DNA of 10,773 bases from an uncultured Alphaproteobacteria bacterium (GTDB lineage: Bacteria; Pseudomonadota; Alphaproteobacteria; RF32; CAG-239): contig URWU01000032.1 in NCBI GenBank assembly GCA_900551585.1, positions 1 to 10,773 on the forward strand, written 5' to 3'. A program made the translations under genes and the position numbers. Of the stretch, positions 1 through 5,610 are shown piece by piece. How positions within the stretch are numbered: position 1 is the first letter of the stretch; each line of letters starts with the position of its first letter. Below the pieces are notes generated by a model that saw only the letters and a program-made list of their open reading frames with translations, was not told the DNA's origin and did no database searches.

Positions 1-116
1 TTCCGTCAAAATATCTGGAAAAGCTGGAAAACCAATTGTTAGAAATCAACCTCAGCACTTTGAGCCAAATCGCCCGCTTTTTTGATAAGAAAATTAAAAT
101 CGAACTGGTTGATTAG
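1..116 (+). CDS. Helix-turn-helix (XRE/antitoxin-like) protein, C-terminal fragment
   Basis: This is the 3' end of a gene that begins before the window. The open frame starts at base 3 and ends with TAG at 114-116, giving 37 residues that begin PSKYLEKLEN and end KKIKIELVD. The pattern resembles the end of an XRE-type helix-turn-helix domain: the recognition helix running into a K-L-E-N segment, then 'LSTLSQIARFFDKKIKIEL', where such proteins usually have a 'tL.kIa.alg.kl.i.f' ending. Small HTH antitoxins and stand-alone repressors of this family often end right after this strand. A regulator or antitoxin role is therefore an inference; the DNA-binding half and any partner toxin lie outside the window. 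A terminator follows 20-50 bases later, so this is the last gene of its transcript. Confidence 0.55.
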   Translation, partial: PSKYLEKLENQLLEINLSTLSQIARFFDKKIKIELVD

Positions 117-134
117 ACAATAAATAAGCCCAAC

Positions 135-167
135 AAAAAAACACGCCTTACCCGGCGTGTTTTTTTA
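135..167. terminator. Bidirectional intrinsic terminator
   Basis: A 7-bp perfect stem, ACACGCC (141-147) with GGCGTGT (154-160), closes a six-base loop TTACCC. It is flanked by an A-run (135-140) and a T-run (161-166), so the T-tract follows the hairpin on either strand and the A/T flanks can extend the stem. On the + strand it ends the HTH gene at 116. On the - strand it lies about 118 bases beyond the hydA stop codon and is the first clear terminator for the hydCBA operon. Confidence 0.85.
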
Positions 168-223
168 TTATATATCCACGGATTTGATAAAGAACTGTGC
201 TACGAAGTTAGCTTTCGACGACG

Positions 224-240
224 TGTACAAAATTAGTACA
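224..240. repeat. 17-bp interrupted palindrome in the hydA 3' intergenic region
   Basis: The sequence TGTACAAAATTAGTACA is a perfect 5-bp inverted repeat (TGTAC/GTACA) around a 7-base A/T-rich centre. The shape fits a binding site for a dimeric regulator, but it lies in the 167-bp spacer (117-283) between two gene 3' ends rather than before a recognised start. On the + strand it is followed at once by AAGGAG (242-247) and an ATG (261), which would open only a 17-codon frame running into antisense hydA. I found no other gene in this spacer. Function is unknown. Confidence 0.3.
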
Positions 241-283
241 TAAGGAGAAAACTAACAAGTATGACTGTTCTTTTGCAAATCCC

Positions 284-2053
284 CTACTTTGAATATTTGT
301 TGCGCGGCACATAATGAGTATGCAGCAGATGATGCGCTTTCTCACCGTTCGGCTCGCCTAAATATTCTTTGTATAGCTGCTTAATCGATTCGTTGTGATG
401 TGAACGACGGTTTTTGGCGTTCAAATCCTCATTAAGCAAACCTTTAGCACGTTTTTTGCGGATTTCATCAGTAATACCGCGCGGCTTGGGCTGACCGGGC
501 ATCATAACCCGCGGCTGACCGCCGCCGGAGATACAACCGCCGCGGCAGGCCATCACTTCAACAAAGTGATAAGGCAGCTCTTCACCGTTTGCTTTTGCTT
601 CACGGATACGGTTTAAGACGGTTTCAACATTGCCGGCACCATGGGCAACCGCAATGCGGACTTTGGTGCCCTTAATATCCACTTCGGCTTCTTTAATGCC
701 TTCCAGACCTTCAATTTCTTTGAACTCGATATTCTCCAGTTCTTCGCCGGTTACATAAAAGTAAGCCGTGCGCAGAGCCGCCGTCATAACGCCGCCGGTG
801 GTTCCGAAAATCGTTGCCGCACCGGAATACTCGCCGAGCGGATTATCGGCTTCTTCATCGGGCAAATCGCGGAAATTGATACCTGCCTGCTTAATCATAC
901 GGGTCAGTTCGCGGGTCGTCAGAGAAACATCAACATCTTGGAAACCGGAAGAACGCATATCCTCGCTGCGGACAATCTCCCATTTTTTCGCTGTGCAGGG
1001 CATAATCGAAATAACGCGGACTTTGGCCGGGTCAATACCGTTCTTCTCGGCATAATAAGTCTTGGCCATTGCGCCGACCATCGATTGCGGCGATTTGCAG
1101 GTTGAGAAATTAGGAATCATATCCTGATGATATTTCTCCAGCATATCAACCCAGGCCGGGCAACAGGAAGTAAACATCGGCAGGCTTTCCGGATCCTTGG
1201 TAAAGCGGCGGACAAATTCGGTAGCTTCTTCAATAATTGTCAAATCGGCACCGAAATTGGTGTCAAAAATCTTTTTGAAACCGAGACGGCGCAAAGCAGC
1301 ATAAGTCTTACCGGTCAAATTTTCGCCGAAATCATAGCCGAATTCTTCACCGATTGCCACACGGACAGCCGGAGCAATCTGAACGATTGTGACCAGATCC
1401 GGATCATTCAGCATATCCCAAACTTTCTGTGTCTCATCATATTCGACAATCGCACCGGTCGGGCAGTGTGCCGAACATTGGCCGCATTTGATACAAGGGC
1501 TGTCAGCCAGCTTAATGCCGCCTGCCGCCGTCACTTTGGTTGCCAAACCGCGGTTGAGATAACTCAAAGCCCAGACATTCTGCTGGCTTTGGCAAACTTC
1601 GACACAACGGCCGCAGATGACACATTTTGACGGATCAAGCACAATCGAATGTGTTGAATCATCAATTTCATATTTTTTATTCAGGCTCGGCAGACGTGAA
1701 CTGCTGATTCCGAAAGTATTAGTCAAATCCTGCAATTCACAATGGCCGGAACGAATGCAGTTCAGGCACTCATTCGGGTGGTTGCTCAAAATCAGTTCCA
1801 AAACCGTCCGGCGCACGCTGACGATTTCCGGGTCGGAAGTAATCACCTGCATATTCTCGGCAACCGGTGTGCAGCAGGAACGCAGAATGCGGCCGTTCAC
1901 TTTGACAATACACATACCGCAGCCGGCAGAAGGGTCGACATCGGGATGTTTGCACAAAGTCGGAATATCAATCTGTACGGTTCTGGCCGCGTCCAAAATC
2001 GAGGTACCGACAGGAACTTCAACATCATAATTATCAATCTTCAACTTCACCAT
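284..2053 (-). CDS. hydA: NADH-linked [FeFe]-hydrogenase, catalytic (H-cluster) subunit
   Basis: This 589-residue cytoplasmic protein makes or oxidises H2 at the H-cluster. Domains in order: an N-terminal [2Fe-2S] ferredoxin fold (C34, C45, C48, C60/61); the His-ligated [4Fe-4S] motif H92-x3-C96-x2-C99-x5-C105; two [4Fe-4S] clusters (C144, C147, C150, C154 and C187, C190, C193, C197); then the H-domain. All three signatures are intact: TSCCPAW (295-301; C297 the likely proton-relay thiol, C298 a cluster ligand), MPCTAKKWE (351-359) and EVMACRGGCISGGGQP (499-514; C503, C507). A small-subunit-like tail ending in LLHTHY (576-581) is fused at the C-terminus. Size and order match HndD/HydA of trimeric or tetrameric NAD(P)-linked enzymes. 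It is the last gene of hydCBA, one base after the hydB stop, with a GGGGAG ribosome site 8-10 bases before the ATG. Maturases HydE, HydF and HydG are not in the window and must be encoded elsewhere. Confidence 0.96.
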   Translation of the reverse strand: MVKLKIDNYDVEVPVGTSILDAARTVQIDIPTLCKHPDVDPSAGCGMCIVKVNGRILRSCCTPVAENMQVITSDPEIVSVRRTVLELILSNHPNECLNCIRSGHCELQDLTNTFGISSSRLPSLNKKYEIDDSTHSIVLDPSKCVICGRCVEVCQSQQNVWALSYLNRGLATKVTAAGGIKLADSPCIKCGQCSAHCPTGAIVEYDETQKVWDMLNDPDLVTIVQIAPAVRVAIGEEFGYDFGENLTGKTYAALRRLGFKKIFDTNFGADLTIIEEATEFVRRFTKDPESLPMFTSCCPAWVDMLEKYHQDMIPNFSTCKSPQSMVGAMAKTYYAEKNGIDPAKVRVISIMPCTAKKWEIVRSEDMRSSGFQDVDVSLTTRELTRMIKQAGINFRDLPDEEADNPLGEYSGAATIFGTTGGVMTAALRTAYFYVTGEELENIEFKEIEGLEGIKEAEVDIKGTKVRIAVAHGAGNVETVLNRIREAKANGEELPYHFVEVMACRGGCISGGGQPRVMMPGQPKPRGITDEIRKKRAKGLLNEDLNAKNRRSHHNESIKQLYKEYLGEPNGEKAHHLLHTHYVPRNKYSK

Positions 2054-2054
2054 C

Positions 2055-3743
2055 TTATTTCTCCCCTGCTTTAGTCTCTTTTGGCGCGTTTACTTTTTCC
2101 AGATATTCGTCTTCAAAGAAACGCAGTGTTGATAGTACCGGATTCGGAGCCGTCTGACCCAGTCCGCAGAGTGAAGCTTTCTGCATGGCTGTGGCAATCC
2201 GCTTCAAATCGGCAATATCTTCTTTTGTCCCTTTGCCCTTGTTGATTTTTTCCAGCAAAAGCAGCATCTGCTTGCCGCCAATACGGCAGGGTGCGCATTT
2301 TCCGCAGGATTCGTCAACGGTAAAATCAAGGTAGAAATTAGCAATATCGACCATGTTGGAACTGTCGTCCATAACAATCATACCGCCGGAACCCATAATG
2401 GAACCGACTTTTTTCAGTTCCTCATAGCAAACCGGCAAGTCAAGTTTGTCGGCCGGAATCACACCGCCGGACGGACCGCCGGTCTGAACGGCTTTCAGCT
2501 TTTTGCCCGCAGGCACGCCGCCGCCGATTTCATTGACGATTTCATTAATCGAAATACCCATCGGCACTTCAATCAAACCGGAATGTTCAACCTGTCCGGT
2601 CAAGGCAAAAACCTTGGTTCCTTTTGAGGTTTCGGTACCGAAAGACGAGAACCAGTCGGCGCCTTTAAGAATAATCGACGCCACGTTTGCCAGAGTTTCA
2701 ACATTGTTAACGCAGGAAGGCTTATTCCACAAACCTTTATCTGTCGGATAAGGCGGACGGGGACGCGGTGTGCCGCGGTTACCCTCAATCGAACGGATAA
2801 GGGCTGTCTCCTCGCCGCAGACAAAAGCGCCGGCACCTAAGCGGACATCAATGTTAAAACTGAAATCCGTTCCCATAATATTATTACCGAGCAAACGGGT
2901 TTTCTTGCAAGCCTTAATGGCTTTTTCCAAACGCTCGACCGCCAGCGGATATTCGGCACGGACATAGAACCAGCCGTCTGTTGCGCCAATCGCATAAGCA
3001 GCAATCATCATGCCTTCAATCACGGCATGCGGGTTGCCTTCGAGAATACTTCTGTCCATATAAGCGCCGGGGTCGCCCTCGTCGCCGTTGCAGATAATAA
3101 ATTTCTCGTCAACCGTCGGCGTTTTGGAAGCAATCTCCCATTTCATACCGGTTGAGAAACCGCCGCCGCCGCGTCCGCGCAGACCCGATTTTTTGATTTC
3201 ATCAATGACTTCTGACGGCTTCATCGTTTTCAAAACTTTTTCCAAGGCCAGATAACCGCCGTGCGCAATATATTCCTGAATATCTTCCGGGTCCAAATTT
3301 CCGGCATCTTTTAACACAACTTTCTCTTGTTTTTTGAAGAAAGGAAGTTCCAAAGACAATGTATGCTTTTGCAAAAATTCCGGAACCTGAAATTCTTCGC
3401 CCTCGGCCAGTTTCAAAGCAGGAACAATATGTTCAGTAACAATCAGGCGTGCAACCAAAGGCTCCAGACGCTTATACAAAACATCTCTCTGACCTTTGAT
3501 TTCAACCCTGACCAACGGCCCCTGAGCGCAAAGTCCCATACAGCCGGTTGCCACGATTCGCACTTTATCTTCCAAGTCATGGTCTTCTAAAGCTTCGCGA
3601 ATTAAATCCATAATCTCGTCACTGCCCGAAGATTTACAGCCGGTTGAGTGGCAGCAGTAAATATTGCAGACAAAACGGTCTAAATCTTGTTTTTTGGCAG
3701 CGGCAATTTCGTGAATATCAAATCTTTTATCAATTTCGGCCAT
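2055..3743 (-). CDS. hydB: NADH-linked [FeFe]-hydrogenase, NuoF-like flavoprotein subunit (short form)
   Basis: This 562-residue soluble subunit should bind NADH and FMN and pass electrons to HydA. Residues about 24-105 form a thioredoxin-like [2Fe-2S] domain (C31-x4-C36, C68-x3-C72), equivalent to HndB, fused in front of the NuoF core. The core shows the glycine-rich nucleotide loop GRGGGGFSTGMKWE (190-203), the FMN motif CNGDEGDPGAYMDR (218-231), GAGAFVCGEETALIRS (303-318), an SLBB region (about 375-435), and [4Fe-4S] ligands C480, C483, C486 and C526. The protein then stops after a short charged tail (about 543-562). The C-terminal two-[4Fe-4S] ferredoxin domain typical of bifurcating HydB (about 600-626 residues) is absent. 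The stop codon is clean and the hydA ribosome site overlaps this gene's end, so no lost frame hides there. AAGGAG lies 8 bases before the ATG, within the end of hydC. Confidence 0.94.
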   Translation of the reverse strand: MAEIDKRFDIHEIAAAKKQDLDRFVCNIYCCHSTGCKSSGSDEIMDLIREALEDHDLEDKVRIVATGCMGLCAQGPLVRVEIKGQRDVLYKRLEPLVARLIVTEHIVPALKLAEGEEFQVPEFLQKHTLSLELPFFKKQEKVVLKDAGNLDPEDIQEYIAHGGYLALEKVLKTMKPSEVIDEIKKSGLRGRGGGGFSTGMKWEIASKTPTVDEKFIICNGDEGDPGAYMDRSILEGNPHAVIEGMMIAAYAIGATDGWFYVRAEYPLAVERLEKAIKACKKTRLLGNNIMGTDFSFNIDVRLGAGAFVCGEETALIRSIEGNRGTPRPRPPYPTDKGLWNKPSCVNNVETLANVASIILKGADWFSSFGTETSKGTKVFALTGQVEHSGLIEVPMGISINEIVNEIGGGVPAGKKLKAVQTGGPSGGVIPADKLDLPVCYEELKKVGSIMGSGGMIVMDDSSNMVDIANFYLDFTVDESCGKCAPCRIGGKQMLLLLEKINKGKGTKEDIADLKRIATAMQKASLCGLGQTAPNPVLSTLRFFEDEYLEKVNAPKETKAGEK

Positions 3744-3748
3744 CTTCT

Positions 3749-4231
3749 CTACTCCTTATCTTCGTCAAGTTTGTTTTTCCACTCTTCGAGAATTTTGCCG
3801 ACGTCCGCCGGAGTAATACGGCCATAGGTTTTACCGTTTACAACGCAGACAGGTGCCAGACCGCAGCAGCCGACGCAGCGCACCACCTGCAGGTGGAACA
3901 TTTTATCGGCGGTACTTTCGCCCTCGCTGATTCCCAGCTGTTTTTTGAATTCTTCCAAAACTTTGTCATTGCCCTTTAAATAACAGGCGGTACCGGTACA
4001 CACCGAAATGACCGCCTTGCCCGGAGCATCTAATTTGAAAAAATTGTAGAAAGTCAAAACTTCATAAATTCTGGCCAGGGGAATACCCATACCATTAGCG
4101 ATGTCAACCGCATCTTCCCAGGGGACATAGCCCTTCACATCCTGGATTTCGTGGAGAGCCATAATTAATGACCCTCTCTTTTTACGCCACTTATTAGCAA
4201 CTTGAGAAGCTAACGATACTTCCTCGGTCAT
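3749..4231 (-). CDS. hydC: NADH-linked [FeFe]-hydrogenase, NuoE-like [2Fe-2S] subunit
   Basis: This 160-residue subunit has the thioredoxin-like NuoE/HndA fold: an N-terminal helical part (about 1-65) and a [2Fe-2S] domain with ligands C78-x4-C83 (VCTGTAC) and C119-x3-C123 (CVGCC), followed by GLAPV and the NGKTYGRITP segment typical of the family. It pairs with HydB in NADH dehydrogenase-like modules and is the first gene of the operon, 5 bp upstream of hydB. A GTG at 4240 in the same frame would add three residues. I chose ATG at 4231 because the strong ribosome site AAGGAAGG lies 8 bases before it but directly abuts the GTG. The full length matches the usual 150-165 residues. It is cytoplasmic with no signal peptide. 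Confidence 0.93.
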   Translation of the reverse strand: MTEEVSLASQVANKWRKKRGSLIMALHEIQDVKGYVPWEDAVDIANGMGIPLARIYEVLTFYNFFKLDAPGKAVISVCTGTACYLKGNDKVLEEFKKQLGISEGESTADKMFHLQVVRCVGCCGLAPVCVVNGKTYGRITPADVGKILEEWKNKLDEDKE

Positions 4232-4257
4232 CTTAGTCACCTTCCTTGTTTATATAA

Positions 4258-4291
4258 GGCACTTATGGCAAACACTGCTGCACACAGTGCC
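4258..4291 (-). promoter_or_regulatory. Potential hairpin in the hydC 5' leader
   Basis: GGCACT (4258-4263) and AGTGCC (4286-4291) are perfect complements, and a competing inner pair CACTG (4273-4277) with CAGTG (4285-4289) shares the right arm, so the two stems exclude one another. In the hydC transcript the element would sit some 27-60 bases before the start codon, just upstream of the ribosome site. It could be an operator or an RNA switch-like structure; with stems of only 5-6 bp it could also be chance. Confidence 0.25.
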
Positions 4292-4397
4292 TGTTGTTAT
4301 GATATGGTTGTATGATAAAATGCTATTAGTAAATAAATACTTATTCAAGGACTAAATTACTTTTACAGACCGATTTTCATCTTTTAACCTTTGGCAG

Positions 4398-4424
4398 AGG
4401 ATAAATTTGTTAAAAAATTATCCT
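4398..4424. repeat. Inverted repeat AGGATAA-N13-TTATCCT upstream of lptF
   Basis: A perfect 7-bp inverted repeat with a 13-base A/T-rich centre. The centre contains the -35-like TTGTTA (4407-4412) of a possible lptF promoter, so a protein bound here could control that promoter. It is followed by only four T residues, and no gene runs into it from the left, so a terminator role is less likely. The regulator is unknown. Confidence 0.35.
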
Positions 4425-4463
4425 TTTAGCTAAAATATTAGTTTTTTTATAAGATATTTTGGT

Positions 4464-4469
4464 TATAAT
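4464..4469 (+). promoter_or_regulatory. Consensus -10 box for the lptF operon
   Basis: A perfect TATAAT ends 7 bases before the lptF ATG at 4477. Transcription normally starts 6-8 bases after the -10 box, which would put the first base of the message at or next to the start codon, giving a leaderless mRNA. In keeping with this, no Shine-Dalgarno sequence precedes the ATG. The -35 position (about 4441-4446) is only T-rich. An alternative promoter further upstream (-10 TAAAAT at 4431-4436) would give a leader of about 35 bases. Confidence 0.4.
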
Positions 4470-4476
4470 CAGCGGC

Positions 4477-5610
4477 ATGAAAAAACTGAACCTGTACATA
4501 ATGAAGCAAATTTTTATCGGCTTTCTGTTAGTGACTTTTTCACTGATGTCGATTATTTGGCTGACCCAGTCGCTGCGCTTTGTTGATTTAATCACCAACA
4601 ACGGCATTCCGGTCAGTATCTTTGCCGAAATGACTTCACTGCTCATGCCCCGCATTTTTACGGTTTTAGCTCCCATTTCTCTTTTTGCCGCCGTTTTGTT
4701 CGTTTATAACCGCATGCTGGCCGACCGCGAACTCGTCGTTATGCAGTCCGCCGGTATCAGCCCCTGGCAAAATGCCAAGCCGGCTGTCATTTTCGGCCTG
4801 ATTATGACTGTTTTCAACTTTTATGTTTACAACTACGGGATTCCCTGGGCTGAAAAAACTTTTAACGAATTGCAGTGGCAGGTCAAAAACGACGTCTCGC
4901 ACCTGATGTTCCGCGAAGGCGAATTTACGTCTATGCAGAACGGCCTCACCGTCTTCATCACTACTCACGAAAAAGACGGCTCTCTGGCTGGTATTCTCGT
5001 CAACGACGAACGCAACCCCAAAAGCAAAGTAACTTTGTCCGCCGAAAAAGGCCGCGTGGTTTATACCGATAACGGCCCTAAAATCATCATGGTCAACGGT
5101 GCCAGACAAGCCATCAATACAGACGATAACCAATTTACCTCTGTTGCCTTTGAGCGCTACTCGGTCGATTTCGGCATGAAAGAAACCTCGTCCCGCAAAG
5201 CGGCCGGTGTTCGTGAAAAAACCTTGAGCGAACTTCTCAACGCCCGCAGCATTCCCGGTTTGAGCGAAAAAGAAGTCAACCGCTATCTGGTTGAAGGCAA
5301 CCGCCGCCTGTTAAACCCGTTTTACAATCTTTTGTTTGCGCTGCTCGGCTGTACCGGTTTACTGGTCGGCAATTTCAACCGCCGCGGCCAGGCCAAAATC
5401 ATTTCAGCCTCCATCGTTGCCATGGTTATCATTCAGGCCTTGGATTTATCTTTCGGTAACCTTGCCGTCAAACATATCAGCCTGCTTCCTCTGGTATATA
5501 TTAACCTGATTCTGCCGCTGCTGGTATGCTTTTATCTGCTGCGCTTTTACAATCCGGCAGTTTTCCGGCGCAAAAAACGTTTTTCAGAAGAAGGATTCGA
5601 TAATGCCTAA
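4477..5610 (+). CDS. lptF: LPS export ABC transporter permease LptF
   Basis: This 377-residue inner-membrane permease works with the LptB ATPase to extract LPS from the inner membrane and push it onto the Lpt bridge. Counting from the ATG at 4477, three membrane segments lie near 12-31, 58-77 and 101-121; a periplasmic beta-jellyroll spans about 125-240; three more segments lie near 278-298, 307-327 and 335-356. This is the YjgP/YjgQ family plan. The coupling-helix stretch NRMLADRELVVMQSAGIS (78-95) is characteristic and favours LptF over LptG. A TTG at 4459 in the same frame would add six residues, but ATG 4477 gives the usual MKKLNLYIMKQIF-type start. The gene overlaps lptD by 8 bases, so translation is likely coupled. 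LptG, normally the next gene, is missing. Confidence 0.9.
   Translation: MKKLNLYIMKQIFIGFLLVTFSLMSIIWLTQSLRFVDLITNNGIPVSIFAEMTSLLMPRIFTVLAPISLFAAVLFVYNRMLADRELVVMQSAGISPWQNAKPAVIFGLIMTVFNFYVYNYGIPWAEKTFNELQWQVKNDVSHLMFREGEFTSMQNGLTVFITTHEKDGSLAGILVNDERNPKSKVTLSAEKGRVVYTDNGPKIIMVNGARQAINTDDNQFTSVAFERYSVDFGMKETSSRKAAGVREKTLSELLNARSIPGLSEKEVNRYLVEGNRRLLNPFYNLLFALLGCTGLLVGNFNRRGQAKIISASIVAMVIIQALDLSFGNLAVKHISLLPLVYINLILPLLVCFYLLRFYNPAVFRRKKRFSEEGFDNA

Larger units (their letters stand above)
4232..4476. promoter_or_regulatory. Divergent control region between hydCBA and the lpt operon
   Basis: These 245 AT-rich bases separate two divergent operons and contain no gene I can support. The hyd side holds the hydC ribosome site (about 4239-4246) and a leader hairpin (4258-4291). 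A weak - strand promoter candidate is TTGAAT (4348 to 4343), a 17-base spacer, then TAGCAT (4325 to 4320). The lpt side holds an inverted repeat (4398-4424), a possible + strand pair TTGTTA (4407-4412) and TAAAAT (4431-4436) with an 18-base spacer, and a perfect TATAAT at 4464-4469. Two copies of TATGATA (4298-4304, 4311-4317) lie 13 bases apart. I saw no convincing FNR-type or sigma-54 site. Confidence 0.6.

Noticed and set aside
641..1630. Several open frames of 95-167 codons on the + strand opposite hydA
   Set aside because: They lie wholly antisense to an unambiguous hydrogenase gene, overlap one another in different frames and show no recognisable domain. They follow from the codon bias of hydA.
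4276..4293. Sigma-54 promoter (GG-N10-GC) before hydC
   Set aside because: The - strand GGCAC followed by TGC looks suggestive, but the GG to GC spacing is 8 or 11 bases rather than the required 10.
4459..4476. TTG start for lptF, six residues longer
   Set aside because: It has no ribosome site, would overlap the TATAAT box, and homologous proteins begin at the MKKLNLY-type start.
4410..5133. Two - strand frames (88 and 155 codons) at the start of lptF
   Set aside because: Both lie opposite the well-supported lptF gene or its promoter and lack ribosome sites or family features.
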